Position numbers and translations under genes: made by a program
Origin: JANPIX01 sp031425195
GTDB lineage: Bacteria > Pseudomonadota > Alphaproteobacteria > Rhodobacterales > Rhodobacteraceae
Assembly: GCA_031425195.1 (NCBI GenBank)
Contig: JANPIX010000032.1
Coordinates: forward strand, 62,001 to 126,000
Reading direction: 5' to 3'
DNA length: 64,000 nt
In this document: piece after piece, positions 8,400 through 17,486 of the stretch
Layout: each line of letters opens with the position of its first letter
How positions within the stretch are numbered: the stretch's first letter is position 1
The notes under the pieces: generated by a model
What the model saw: only the letters and a program-made list of their open reading frames with translations
Databases searched by the model: none
Told to the model about the DNA's origin: nothing

Positions 8400-9634
8400 C
8401 AACCGGCGGCGAGGCGCTTTTAAAGCATCTCGCCCGTTTGCCATTGCTGCGCGACCCGGCGGCGCGGATCGGTGTTGCCGTTTCCGGCGGCAGCGATTCC
8501 ATGGCAGCACTTTACCTGATGGCAGATGCGGCACCGGGGCAGGTGGCGGCGGTGACCGTCGACCACCGCTTGCGAACCGCGTCTGCAGACGAGGCGCGAC
8601 AGGTAGGGCTGATCTGCGCCAAGTTGGATATTCCGCATGTGACGGTTGCATGGGACCACGGCACCATTGCCGGCAACCTGCAGGATCAGGCCCGCAAGGC
8701 GCGATACCGGCTGATTACCGGCTGGGCGCGGGCGCAAGGCATCGAAACCGTGGTACTTGGCCATACCGCCGACGACCAGGCCGAAACCTTTCTGATGGGC
8801 CTTGCGCGCGAAGCCGGGATCGACGGCCTGTCAGGCATGCGGCGCGAATGGGTCGAAGCGGGCGTTCGTTTTATGCGGCCTTTCCTTGGTGCAACCCGAT
8901 CTGATCTGCGGATGTGGCTTGAACGGCAAGGCGGCACCTGGGTCGATGACCCATCCAACGACAATGCGGATTTCATGCGCGTAAGGGCCCGTCGCGTGCT
9001 TATGGCGCTTGGTCCGCTTGGGATAACGGCAAACACGTTGGCCCATTCAGCGAACCATCTGGCACAAGTTCGGACGGCCTTGGACGAAACTCTCTGGTCC
9101 GCATTTGATGCCTTCGGAACAGAGGTGGCCGGGGCCATCGGGTTTCCTCAGGCGGAATTTCTCAAGTTGCCCACCGAGATTTCGCGGCGGTTTCTGGATC
9201 GCGCTTTGCGAAGGGTCGCTTCGGCCGAACACGGGCCGCGTGGGCGCCCCCTCACCCGTCTGCAAATCGCAATCAGCGAACAGCGTGATGCGACGCTGCA
9301 TGGCTGTCGGATGCGGATCAGGAACGACATGGTCTGGATCACCCGCGAACCAAGCGCATTGGTCGGCATGGTTTGCGCGACCGAACAGGTGTGGGACGGA
9401 AGGTGGCAGTTGGATGGGCCACATGCGCCCGACTTGCAAATCCGCGCGTTGGGCGGCGAAGGATTGCGAGAGTGCAAGGATTGGCGCACAACGGGGCTGT
9501 CACGCGATGTGCTGATCGTGACACCGGCCATCTGGCGGGGTGAAACGCTGGTGGCAGCCCCGTTGGCCGGCAAACCCTTCGGTTGGACTGCGACAGTTGC
9601 GGCAGGTTTCGGCTTATTCGCAGTATCGCATTGA
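8396..9634 (+). CDS. tilS: TilS, tRNA(Ile) lysidine synthetase
   Basis: TilS uses ATP and lysine to convert C34 of the CAU-anticodon tRNA(Ile) to lysidine so that it reads AUA. The 412-aa protein begins at GTG 8396, overlapping the cpoB stop; a longer upstream extension lies inside cpoB and is not needed. The N-type ATP pyrophosphatase loop SGGSDSM lies at about residues 30-36, with HTADDQAET and the RPFL segment typical of the family further on. The C-terminal part is less conserved. TilS followed by FtsH is a common order in many bacteria. Confidence 0.95.
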   Translation: MTTGGEALLKHLARLPLLRDPAARIGVAVSGGSDSMAALYLMADAAPGQVAAVTVDHRLRTASADEARQVGLICAKLDIPHVTVAWDHGTIAGNLQDQARKARYRLITGWARAQGIETVVLGHTADDQAETFLMGLAREAGIDGLSGMRREWVEAGVRFMRPFLGATRSDLRMWLERQGGTWVDDPSNDNADFMRVRARRVLMALGPLGITANTLAHSANHLAQVRTALDETLWSAFDAFGTEVAGAIGFPQAEFLKLPTEISRRFLDRALRRVASAEHGPRGRPLTRLQIAISEQRDATLHGCRMRIRNDMVWITREPSALVGMVCATEQVWDGRWQLDGPHAPDLQIRALGGEGLRECKDWRTTGLSRDVLIVTPAIWRGETLVAAPLAGKPFGWTATVAAGFGLFAVSH

Positions 9635-9708
9635 ACCACCCGCCGTTCTGACTATCTTAAGATTAACGCTGCGGCCTGTCGGGGCCAACGCAGATCATGG
9701 AGATTTTT

Positions 9709-11622
9709 GTGGGCAACGCGAGAAATATCGCATTCTGGGTCGTCCTGTTCCTTTTGGTTCTGGCCCTTTTCAACATGTTTGGCGGTGGGCAGACAACCAG
9801 CGCATCGGGCAACCTTTCCTATTCCGAGTTCATTCAGAAAGTGGAGGCGGATGAGGTCAATTCCGTGACGCTTGATGGCGAACGCGTTCTGATCACCGGG
9901 ACGGACGGCAAACGTTACGTCACCATCAAACCCGAAGGCGAAGACGTCAGCGACCGTCTGCTGGCCAAAAATGTGGACGTTCAGGTTCAGGCACAGGAAC
10001 AATCGGGGTTCTTTTCGCTCATCAGCCTGTGGCTGCCGTTCCTTGTGCTGATCGGTATCTGGATCTTCTTCATGAACCGGATGCAGGGCGGTGGTCGCGG
10101 TGGTGCTATGGGGTTCGGCAAAAGCCGCGCCAAGCTGCTGACCGAAAAGCATGGGCGCGTGACGTTTGACGACGTTGCGGGCATCGACGAAGCCAAGGAA
10201 GAACTGGAAGAGATTGTCGAATTCCTGCGCAACCCGCAGAAGTTCAGCCGTCTTGGCGGCAAAATTCCCAAAGGCGCGCTGCTCGTGGGCCCCCCCGGCA
10301 CAGGTAAGACGCTGCTTGCCCGCGCCATTGCGGGTGAGGCGGGTGTCCCCTTCTTCACGATTTCCGGCTCTGACTTTGTGGAAATGTTTGTCGGCGTCGG
10401 CGCAAGCCGCGTGCGTGACATGTTCGAACAGGGCAAGAAGAACGCGCCGTGCATCGTGTTCATCGACGAGATTGACGCCGTGGGTCGTGCGCGTGGCGTC
10501 GGTATGGGCGGCGGGAACGATGAACGCGAACAGACGCTGAACCAGCTTCTGGTTGAAATGGATGGGTTTGAAGCGAACGACGGCGTGATCATCGTGGCCG
10601 CGACCAACCGCAAGGACGTTCTTGACCCGGCGCTGCTTCGCCCTGGCCGTTTTGACCGGCAGATCCACGTGCCGAACCCGGACATCAAGGGCCGCGAAAA
10701 GATCCTTACGGTGCACTCGCGCAAGGTTCCGGTTGGGCCGGATGTTGACCTGCGCATCATCGCGCGCGGTTGTCCCGGGTTTTCGGGCGCCGATCTGGCG
10801 AATCTTGTGAACGAGGCGGCCTTGACCGCAGCGCGTATGGGGCGGCGGTTCGTGACCATGGTCGATTTCGAACAGGCCAAGGACAAGGTGATGATGGGTG
10901 CCGAACGCCGGTCGATGGTATTGACCGCCGATCAGAAGGAAAAGACCGCCTATCACGAAGCAGGCCACGCCATTGTTGGCATGAACATGCCGAAATGCGA
11001 CCCGGTCTACAAAGCCACGATCATCCCGCGCGGGGGTGCATTGGGCATGGTGGTGTCCCTGCCCGAGATGGACCGCCTGAACATGCACAAGGACGAAGGC
11101 AAGCAGAAGATCGCCATGACCATGGCGGGCAAAGCGGCCGAAATCATCAAGTATGGTGAGGAAGGCGTGTCGTCCGGCCCGGCAGGCGATATTCAGCAGG
11201 CATCGTCCCTTGCCCGTGCAATGGTCATGCGCTGGGGCATGTCGGACAAGATCGGCAACATCGACTATGCCGAGGCGCATGAAGGCTATCAGGGCAACAC
11301 CGCTGGATTCTCGGTGTCGGCTGAAACGAAAACGCTGATCGAGGCCGAGGTGAAAAGCCTGATCGACGAAGGCTATGAAACGGCGCGGCGCGTGCTGCTC
11401 GAAAAGGCCGACGATTTCGAACGGCTGGCGAAGGGGCTGCTGGAATACGAAACCCTGACCGGTGACGAAATCCGCCGCGTGATCGCGGGCGAGGTTCTGG
11501 GTGGGGATGAACCGCCGCCTCCGCCGACCAGCGGCACCACGTCGCTGCCGTCGATCCCGAAGACAAGGGCGAAGGCAGCGAAAAAGCCGGATCCGGGCAT
11601 GGAGCCAGAACCTTCGGTCTGA
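9709..11622 (+). CDS. ftsH: FtsH, ATP-dependent membrane zinc protease
   Basis: Membrane-anchored hexameric AAA+ protease that degrades misfolded membrane proteins and short-lived regulators. Two membrane segments near residues 7-24 and 105-123 flank a periplasmic domain; then come Walker A (GPPGTGKT, about 194-201), Walker B (CIVFIDEIDA), the SRH region (ATNRKDVLDPALLRPGRFDR) and the zinc site HEAGH at about 416-420. GTG 9709 is preferred over ATG 9697 because GGAG at 9699-9702 sits 6 bp before it, whereas nothing like a Shine-Dalgarno site precedes the ATG. Length (637 aa) is normal. A terminator follows directly. Confidence 0.97.
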   Translation: MGNARNIAFWVVLFLLVLALFNMFGGGQTTSASGNLSYSEFIQKVEADEVNSVTLDGERVLITGTDGKRYVTIKPEGEDVSDRLLAKNVDVQVQAQEQSGFFSLISLWLPFLVLIGIWIFFMNRMQGGGRGGAMGFGKSRAKLLTEKHGRVTFDDVAGIDEAKEELEEIVEFLRNPQKFSRLGGKIPKGALLVGPPGTGKTLLARAIAGEAGVPFFTISGSDFVEMFVGVGASRVRDMFEQGKKNAPCIVFIDEIDAVGRARGVGMGGGNDEREQTLNQLLVEMDGFEANDGVIIVAATNRKDVLDPALLRPGRFDRQIHVPNPDIKGREKILTVHSRKVPVGPDVDLRIIARGCPGFSGADLANLVNEAALTAARMGRRFVTMVDFEQAKDKVMMGAERRSMVLTADQKEKTAYHEAGHAIVGMNMPKCDPVYKATIIPRGGALGMVVSLPEMDRLNMHKDEGKQKIAMTMAGKAAEIIKYGEEGVSSGPAGDIQQASSLARAMVMRWGMSDKIGNIDYAEAHEGYQGNTAGFSVSAETKTLIEAEVKSLIDEGYETARRVLLEKADDFERLAKGLLEYETLTGDEIRRVIAGEVLGGDEPPPPPTSGTTSLPSIPKTRAKAAKKPDPGMEPEPSV

Positions 11623-11633
11623 ACCAGACGAAC

Positions 11634-11663
11634 AAAACGCCGGGCGAAAGCCCGGCGTTTTCA
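11634..11663 (+). terminator. Rho-independent terminator after ftsH
   Basis: A 12-bp perfect stem (11634-11645 with 11650-11661) closes on a GAAA tetraloop and ends in a run of T. The stem core is GCCGGGC/GCCCGGC and the A-rich left flank pairs with the T-tract. It sits 12 bp after the ftsH stop. This is the clearest intrinsic terminator in the window. Confidence 0.93.
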
Positions 11664-11744
11664 TTTCTGGCTTGGCCCTGATTGAGGGTTGCCGCTGGGC
11701 ACAGGGCTGGGCAAGACTGTTATTCCCACAGACAAGGTTGTCCC

Positions 11745-12359
11745 ATGCCCGCGTTGATCCCCACCACTTACTTTGGCACCATTGCCTGGCTTGGCCATGT
11801 GGTCGGGCGCGATGTCGATGCAACGAAGGGGGCGCTGGAAAGCCAGTCCTTGGCCGAGTTGCAGGCAGATTTCAGCGGGCCGGAAGGCGAATCACACGGC
11901 GGGTTGACGCGGCATTCCTGCAGCCGGGTGCTGGCGCAATATCCGCGCGGCACCGTCATCCGCAATGTGCGCCAATTCTCCATTCTGGGGGCTGAAGATC
12001 TGGTGAGCATCGCGCAGGCAATGGGCCTTGAGGCACTTGATCCGGCGCTCGTCGGTGCCACCATGGTGATCTCGGGTATCCCGGATTTCAGCCATATCCC
12101 ACCGTCGTCCCGTTTGCAGGCGGATGGAGGGGCCACGCTGGTGGTGGATATGGAAAACCGCCCCTGCACCCTGCCTGCGCGCCCGATCGAAACCCGGCAT
12201 CCGGGGTTTGGCAAGGCTTTCAAACCTGCAGCGGCTGGGCGGCGCGGGGTCACGGCCTGGGTTGAACGTGAGGGCGTGTTCAAGGTGGGCCAAACAGTGC
12301 GCCTGCATGTACCGGATCAGCCAGTGTGGGCGCATCTGGCCGCTGCGCAGGGCGAATAA
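11745..12359 (+). CDS. MOSC-domain protein
   Basis: MOSC domains, the C-terminal domain of molybdenum-cofactor sulfurases, occur alone in small bacterial proteins such as YiiM and are thought to transfer or carry sulfur. The 204-aa frame from ATG 11745 shows HGGLTRHSCSRVL near residue 47, and a conserved Cys in the ENRPC motif near residue 140, which is the typical sulfur-carrying position. It is monocistronic between the ftsH terminator and a convergent RTX gene. Family assignment is good; the substrate is unknown. Confidence 0.82.
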   Translation: MPALIPTTYFGTIAWLGHVVGRDVDATKGALESQSLAELQADFSGPEGESHGGLTRHSCSRVLAQYPRGTVIRNVRQFSILGAEDLVSIAQAMGLEALDPALVGATMVISGIPDFSHIPPSSRLQADGGATLVVDMENRPCTLPARPIETRHPGFGKAFKPAAAGRRGVTAWVEREGVFKVGQTVRLHVPDQPVWAHLAAAQGE

Positions 12360-12412
12360 CTCCCCCCGCGGCCTTTGTCCGTGGCACAGGGGTGGCCCGA
12401 ACGCGTCAGGCA

Positions 12413-13612
12413 TCAAAGCAGGAAGTCGGATGCCCGCAGGCTGCCCGTATCGTCGACCAGGATGGCAAAGTCCGCCCTTTTGTCGCCATTGATGTCGCCA
12501 TAGACAACCAAATCTGTCCCGGCTTTGACATAGCGAAGGTCGCCCTTGTCGCCCGTGAACCCCCGCGTGCCGATGAAATCGAACGCCTGATTGCCGCCGC
12601 CCGACTGGGCATCGATCAGGCGCAGGTCGATCTTGTCACCTGCGGCGCGGTTGAAGTCGGTGATGCGGTCGCGTCCGCCAACCGATGTCTTGCTGTCACT
12701 CGCCAGGGCAAAAATGAAGTAATCGGCACTTCCACCCCCCGTCAGCCGGTCCGCACCATTGCCGCCATTCAACCGGTCCACCCCGGTTTCGCCAAGCAGG
12801 CTATCCTTGCCACTGCCGCCGAACAACCGGTCGGACCCATCGCCGCCGTTACCCATATCGTCACCGCCGTTGAGCGAAAGGAAATCTGCGCCCCCGGCCC
12901 CATAGAACCAGTTGCCGAGTTTCTGGCTGGTGCTGTCGACTTCGATAAGCTGATCGGCAAAGGCAGAGCCATACACATCGGTGAAGCCATTGATCATATC
13001 GTTGGCGGCATGACCACCCTTGCCGATGATCGTTTCACCGGACTGAAGGCGGATTGTAACGCCGATATTGGAATCGCCATAGGCCACCATGTCGCCAATG
13101 TCGGCCCCGCCCGACATGCTGTCAGCCCCGGCACCGCCAGCAACCACATCAGTACCGGATCCGCCGCTGATCGTGTCGGCCCCCGCGTCACCGCTCAGAA
13201 TGTCATTGCCCTCCGAACCCCCAATGTTGTCATTGCCGCTGCCGCCGTAGACGGTGTCATTGCCTTCGTCACCATTGATCGTATCGTTGCCGCCCACGCC
13301 GTCAAAAGTGTTGTCGCCGTACAGAACATTGTCGCCCGTGTTGCCAATGATGTAATCTGCGCTGTCCGATCCCATCGCGTTTTCGATCAGGCCGTTGACT
13401 GTCAGAAGGATCGACGGATTGGGTGAATTATAGCTGATCCCCCGCGCACTCGTGGCCACAGAACCCGGTCCGGTCGTGTATTGAAGGGTGATCTGCGACG
13501 CCTGGCTATAGGTGCCGGTCAGAACGAGCCAATCACTTCCACTACCGTCGTCAGTGAGTGTCACACCCGGGGTACTGCCTTGATCGTCGATGTAGTAGCT
13601 GTCGTCTGCCAT
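12413..13612 (-). CDS. RTX calcium-binding repeat protein (exported, about 400 aa)
   Basis: A predicted extracellular protein of 399 aa made largely of glycine-rich nonapeptide repeats (GGxGxDxUx) that fold into calcium-binding beta-rolls; such proteins leave the cell through type I secretion. Two repeat blocks are seen, about residues 110-185 (GGSGNDNIGG, GGAGADSMSGG) and 245-310 (GGNGADRLTGG). The last ~90 residues (YFIFALASDS...DRITDFNRAAGDKIDL) resemble the serralysin C-terminal region that carries the secretion signal. No N-terminal signal peptide is present, as expected. The first ~95 residues are not recognised. No HlyB/D-type transporter is nearby. Confidence 0.85.
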   Translation of the reverse strand: MADDSYYIDDQGSTPGVTLTDDGSGSDWLVLTGTYSQASQITLQYTTGPGSVATSARGISYNSPNPSILLTVNGLIENAMGSDSADYIIGNTGDNVLYGDNTFDGVGGNDTINGDEGNDTVYGGSGNDNIGGSEGNDILSGDAGADTISGGSGTDVVAGGAGADSMSGGADIGDMVAYGDSNIGVTIRLQSGETIIGKGGHAANDMINGFTDVYGSAFADQLIEVDSTSQKLGNWFYGAGGADFLSLNGGDDMGNGGDGSDRLFGGSGKDSLLGETGVDRLNGGNGADRLTGGGSADYFIFALASDSKTSVGGRDRITDFNRAAGDKIDLRLIDAQSGGGNQAFDFIGTRGFTGDKGDLRYVKAGTDLVVYGDINGDKRADFAILVDDTGSLRASDFLL

Positions 13613-13686
13613 GTGTCTGCCCCGTTCCAAAACAGGCCCGGTGTCCGGGCGTCGGGCTTAGCGTAGCGACGTTGAAATTTGTACGC

Positions 13687-13704
13687 ATACCCTGCACGGG
13701 GTAT
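13687..13704. promoter_or_regulatory. 18-bp palindrome between the RTX gene and fhs
   Basis: ATACCC at 13687-13692 and GGGTAT at 13699-13704 form a symmetric site with a 6-bp centre, in the 236-bp gap between divergent genes, 75 bp from the RTX start and 145 bp from fhs. Its size and symmetry suit an operator for a dimeric regulator. Nothing else of note was seen in this gap. Confidence 0.3.
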
Positions 13705-13848
13705 CCCGGCGATTAACGGCAGCCAGACACTCATGCACGGTTTGCCGTTTCCGACCCTTACAGGTCGCAAATCTGATCTTTCGCCTGCGCCTGTGACAGT
13801 ATGACATACCCAACATCGCCCGCCGGGCGCGAAAAGGGGAACGGAACC

Positions 13849-15522
13849 ATGGCCGTCAAGACCGATATCGAAATTGCCCGCGAAGCCAAAAAGCTGCCCA
13901 TCCTTGCCGTGGGTGCAAAACTGGGCATCCCGTCGGAACACCTGCTGCCCTATGGGCATGACAAGGCGAAGGTCGGTCAGGAGTTCATCAAATCCCTTTC
14001 GGGCAAGGCCGATGGCAAGCTGATCCTGGTGACGGCGATCAACCCTACGCCTGCGGGCGAGGGGAAGACCACGACGACAGTTGGTCTGGGCGACGGGTTG
14101 AACCGCATCGGCAAAAAGGCAGTGGTCTGTATCCGCGAGGCATCGCTGGGCCCGAACTTCGGCATGAAGGGCGGGGCGGCGGGCGGCGGCTATGCCCAGG
14201 TCGTGCCGATGGAAGAGATGAACCTGCATTTCACCGGTGACTTCCACGCCATCACCTCGGCACACAACCTTTTGTCCGCGATGATCGACAACCACATCTA
14301 CTGGGGAAACGAGCTTGATATCGACGAACGCCGCATCGTCTGGCGGCGGGTGATGGACATGAACGACCGCGCGCTGCGCGATATGGTTGTAAACCTTGGG
14401 GGGGTGGCAAATGGTTTCCCGCGCCAGACGGGGTTCGACATTACCGTGGCGTCCGAAGTCATGGCGATCCTGTGCCTGTCGAACGATTTGGAAGATTTGC
14501 AAAAGCGCCTTGGCGATATCGTGGTTGCCTATACCCGCGCGAAAAAGCCGATCTATGCCCGCGACATCAAGGCTGACGGCGCGATGACCGTGCTGCTGAA
14601 GGATGCGATGCAGCCGAACCTAGTACAAACGCTTGAAAACAATCCGGCTTTTGTGCACGGCGGGCCGTTTGCCAACATCGCGCACGGCTGCAATTCGGTG
14701 ATCGCGACCAAAACCGCGCTGAAATTGGGTGACTATGTCGTCACCGAAGCCGGTTTTGGTGCCGATCTTGGCGCGGAAAAGTTCTTTGATATCAAGTGCC
14801 GCAAGGCGGGGCTCAAGCCTTCGGCGGCGGTGATCGTGGCCACAGTGCGGGCGATGAAGATGAACGGCGGCGTGGCCAAGGCCGATCTGGGTGCTGAAAA
14901 CGTGGGGGCGGTGGAAAAAGGCTGTCCCAACCTTGGCCGTCACATCGCCAACGTGAAATCCTTTGGCGTGCCTGTCGTCGTGGCGATCAACCATTTCTAC
15001 AGCGATACCGATGCCGAAGTGGCCGCGGTGAAGGCCTATGTCGCTGCACAAGGGGCCGAGGCGATCCTGTGCAAGCACTGGGCGCATGGCAGCGCCGGAA
15101 TCGAGGAATTGGCCCACAAAGTCGTGGCGCTGGCCGAAGGTCCGTCAAACTTTGCGCCGATCTATCCGGATGATCTGAGCCTGTTTGCCAAGATCGAGGC
15201 GATTGCCACCAAGATCTACCGCGCCGACGGGGTGGAGGCGGACAAGGCGATCCGCGATCAGCTCAAGGTGTGGGAGGCGGCGGGGTACGGCCATCTGCCC
15301 ATCTGCATTGCCAAAACGCAGTATTCCTTTACCACCGATCCCACCGTGCGGGGCGCGCCAACTGGCTTTACCATCCCGGTGCGCGAGGTGCGGCTGTCGG
15401 CGGGTGCGGGCTTCATCGTGGCCATCTGCGGCGAGATCATGACGATGCCGGGCCTGCCCAAGGTGCCCAGTGCCGAGGTGATCCGCCTGAACGCGGCCGG
15501 GCAGGTCGAGGGGTTGTTCTGA
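13849..15522 (+). CDS. fhs: Formate-tetrahydrofolate ligase
   Basis: Fhs makes 10-formyl-tetrahydrofolate from formate, THF and ATP, feeding one-carbon units into purine and fMet synthesis or, run backwards, oxidising methyl groups. From ATG 13849 the protein is 557 aa, exactly the family size; the ATG at 13801 would add 16 residues and lacks a ribosome site, whereas AAAAGGGGAACGG precedes 13849. The P-loop TPAGEGKTTT lies at about residues 67-76, and the family motifs KGGAAGGGYAQV and FTGDFHAIT are present. folD follows two genes down, giving a formate-to-methylene-THF route; roseobacters use the same set for C1 oxidation. Confidence 0.97.
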   Translation: MAVKTDIEIAREAKKLPILAVGAKLGIPSEHLLPYGHDKAKVGQEFIKSLSGKADGKLILVTAINPTPAGEGKTTTTVGLGDGLNRIGKKAVVCIREASLGPNFGMKGGAAGGGYAQVVPMEEMNLHFTGDFHAITSAHNLLSAMIDNHIYWGNELDIDERRIVWRRVMDMNDRALRDMVVNLGGVANGFPRQTGFDITVASEVMAILCLSNDLEDLQKRLGDIVVAYTRAKKPIYARDIKADGAMTVLLKDAMQPNLVQTLENNPAFVHGGPFANIAHGCNSVIATKTALKLGDYVVTEAGFGADLGAEKFFDIKCRKAGLKPSAAVIVATVRAMKMNGGVAKADLGAENVGAVEKGCPNLGRHIANVKSFGVPVVVAINHFYSDTDAEVAAVKAYVAAQGAEAILCKHWAHGSAGIEELAHKVVALAEGPSNFAPIYPDDLSLFAKIEAIATKIYRADGVEADKAIRDQLKVWEAAGYGHLPICIAKTQYSFTTDPTVRGAPTGFTIPVREVRLSAGAGFIVAICGEIMTMPGLPKVPSAEVIRLNAAGQVEGLF

Positions 15523-15548
15523 CGTTTTGTCCCGTTGCCGAAAAGGCG

Positions 15549-15570
15549 CGTGCGGCGTAAGACCCGCACG
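15549..15570. other. Hairpin between fhs and the chorismate mutase gene
   Basis: CGTGCGG (15549-15555) pairs with CCGCACG (15564-15570) around an 8-base loop. There is no T-run after it, so it is a weak terminator at best; it could slow RNA decay or lower expression of downstream genes. Confidence 0.35.
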
Positions 15571-15593
15571 ACCCACAGGCAGATGAGGCGCGG

Positions 15594-15911
15594 ATGAAAA
15601 CCCCGGAAGAATGCGAAACAATGGCCGATATCCGGGCCGAGATTGACCGTCTGGACGAAATGCTGGTGCGCCTGTTCGCCGAACGGGCGGGCTATATCGA
15701 CAGGGCGGGCCAGATCAAGACGGATATCGGATTGCCCGCGCGCATCACGTCGCGCGTTGAAGAAGTGGTGGCGAATGTCCGCAGGCATGCCGTGTCGCAG
15801 GGTCTGCCACCAGAGTTGGTCGAGAAATTGTGGCGGCGCTTGATCGATTGGTCCATCGCCCGCGAAGAAAGCGTGCTCGGGCCTGACAGCCTGCGAGAGG
15901 AACAGAAATGA
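15594..15911 (+). CDS. Stand-alone AroQ-type chorismate mutase
   Basis: Chorismate mutase rearranges chorismate to prephenate for Phe/Tyr synthesis; small AroQ members can also act as isochorismate-pyruvate lyases. This 105-aa all-helical protein shows the family pattern in the first helix (IRAEIDRLDEMLVRLFAER) with the active-site Arg, followed by Lys in the second region (AGQIK) and Arg/Glu in the third. It lies between fhs and folD: 71 bp after fhs and overlapping folD by 4 bp (ATGA), so it is co-transcribed with one-carbon genes rather than aromatic amino-acid genes. Confidence 0.88.
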   Translation: MKTPEECETMADIRAEIDRLDEMLVRLFAERAGYIDRAGQIKTDIGLPARITSRVEEVVANVRRHAVSQGLPPELVEKLWRRLIDWSIAREESVLGPDSLREEQK

Positions 15912-16798
15912 CGGCGACCATCATCGACGGCAAAGCCTTTGCCGCGCGAGTCCGGGGGCAGGTTGCGGCCCATGTGACCCAACTGCGCGAAGAACACGGG
16001 ATCACGCCGGGCCTTGCCGTTGTGCTGGTGGGTGAGGATGCCGCGAGTCAGGTTTATGTGGCCAGCAAGGGCAAGATGACAGTCGAGGTTGGCATGGCCA
16101 GTTTCGAACACCGCCTGCCCGCCGACACATCCGAGGCCGATCTTCTGGCCATCATCGCGGCTCTGAACGCCGATCCTGCAGTGCATGGCATTCTGGTGCA
16201 GTTGCCGCTGCCTGCACATTTGAACTCTGACCTCGTGATCAACAGCATATCCCCTGCCAAAGACGTCGACGGATTTCACATTTCGAACGTTGGCCTTCTT
16301 GGCACAGGGCAAAAGGCGATGGTGCCCTGCACGCCGCTCGGCAGCCTGATGATGCTGCGGGATCATCACGGGTCATTGGCCGGGATGACTGCCGTGGTCG
16401 TGGGGCGCAGCAACATCGTGGGCAAGCCCATGGCACAGTTGCTGTTGGGCGACAGTTGCACAGTGACGATTGCACACAGCCGGACCCGCGATCTGGCGGC
16501 GGTCTGCCGGGGGGCAGACATCCTTGTGGCCGCCGTGGGCCGGGCCGAGATGATTACGGGTGACTTTGTGAAACCGGGGGCGACGGTGATTGACGTCGGC
16601 ATCAACCGCATTGAACGCGACGGCAAGCTGCGATTGGTGGGTGACGTCGATTTCGCATCGGCCAGTGCCGTTGCGGGGGCCATCACGCCTGTTCCGGGCG
16701 GCGTCGGCCCGATGACAATCGCCTGCCTTCTGGCAAACACCCTGACGGCCACCTGCCGCGCCAATGGCCTGCCCGAACCCAAGGGGCTGACGGCCTGA
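15908..16798 (+). CDS. folD: FolD, methylene-THF dehydrogenase/cyclohydrolase
   Basis: Bifunctional cytosolic enzyme interconverting 5,10-methylene-THF, methenyl-THF and 10-formyl-THF with NADP. The 296-aa length is normal. The catalytic Lys sits in SQVYVASKGK at about residue 54, followed by the QLPLPAHL segment and the Rossmann signature VVVGRSNIVGKPMA; PGGVGPMT near the C-terminus is also diagnostic. It is translationally coupled to the preceding chorismate mutase and ends 1 bp before the convergent pdeM stop. Confidence 0.97.
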   Translation: MTATIIDGKAFAARVRGQVAAHVTQLREEHGITPGLAVVLVGEDAASQVYVASKGKMTVEVGMASFEHRLPADTSEADLLAIIAALNADPAVHGILVQLPLPAHLNSDLVINSISPAKDVDGFHISNVGLLGTGQKAMVPCTPLGSLMMLRDHHGSLAGMTAVVVGRSNIVGKPMAQLLLGDSCTVTIAHSRTRDLAAVCRGADILVAAVGRAEMITGDFVKPGATVIDVGINRIERDGKLRLVGDVDFASASAVAGAITPVPGGVGPMTIACLLANTLTATCRANGLPEPKGLTA

Positions 16799-16799
16799 A

Positions 16800-17459
16800 C
16801 TAGACCCGGTCCAGATGCATGGGCCGCGCTATGGCGCGTGTGCCTGTCATGATCGCAAGCGCGCGGGGCTGCATCAGGCAGCGCAGCGCAGGGTCATCGC
16901 ACCACAGCCCGCCGGTATAGGTGCCATAGGCAGGCATGATGACCCGCGCCTCATCTATTAGAAAGCAGGGCCGCGTCGTGGCCCCGATGCGCGCCTTGGG
17001 GTGATAATGCCCCGAAACCTCGGCCACCGGATCGGCGCCCGCGATATGGCGGAATGTGATGCCATCCACTGTGATCTCGTCCTGATGCTGCCCTCCCACC
17101 GTGGCGGGAACCGGGTCATGGTTACCCATGATCCACGTCCAGTTGCGGGGGGTGACAAGGGCCATCAGGTGGTCACGGTCGTCATCGCCCAGACCGCCGC
17201 CTGCCGCGACATCGTCGAAACTGTCGCCCAGACTGATCACTGACTGCGCCCCCGTCATCGCCAGATCAGTGGCCAGACGGCCAAGCGTGGCCGCCGTGTC
17301 ATAAGGCGGCAGCAAGCTGCCACCGCGCCGGGCAAGCCGCTCTGACTTGCCCAGATGCAGGTCCGACACCACAAGCAGGCTTTGTGCGGGCCAGAACAAG
17401 GCCCGGCCCGGCAGGGCGACAAGGGCGGCGCGGCCCATCGTGAAGGAATATCCGTTCAT
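16800..17459 (-). CDS. pdeM: PdeM-like metallophosphoesterase (ligase-associated DNA damage response)
   Basis: A 219-aa calcineurin-like phosphoesterase with all metal-binding blocks: DLHLGKSE near residue 33, GDSFDD, GNHDP and GHYHPK. The family called PdeM accompanies a helicase of the Lhr type and an ATP-dependent DNA ligase in many alphaproteobacteria and is thought to process damaged DNA ends. Here it lies 27 bp downstream of the helicase gene on the same strand. The ligase and the exonuclease partner are not in the window. Family is firm, substrate not known. Confidence 0.9.
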   Translation of the reverse strand: MNGYSFTMGRAALVALPGRALFWPAQSLLVVSDLHLGKSERLARRGGSLLPPYDTAATLGRLATDLAMTGAQSVISLGDSFDDVAAGGGLGDDDRDHLMALVTPRNWTWIMGNHDPVPATVGGQHQDEITVDGITFRHIAGADPVAEVSGHYHPKARIGATTRPCFLIDEARVIMPAYGTYTGGLWCDDPALRCLMQPRALAIMTGTRAIARPMHLDRV

Positions 17460-17486
17460 GCCTTGTTCTTGGCTGATCCTGCGGCG

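Noticed and set aside
9652..11823. A 723-codon open frame on the minus strand opposite ftsH
   Set aside because: It mirrors the ftsH codons, is His/Arg-rich without any family motif, and lacks a ribosome site; high third-position GC opens such antisense frames.
12326..13426. A 366-codon plus-strand frame opposite the small RTX gene
   Set aside because: The Val/Ala/Ile-rich translation is the antisense image of glycine-rich RTX codons; no start context and no recognised domain.
13613..13848. A tetrahydrofolate riboswitch ahead of fhs
   Set aside because: No recognisable conserved core or paired layout was found; only a short palindrome is present.
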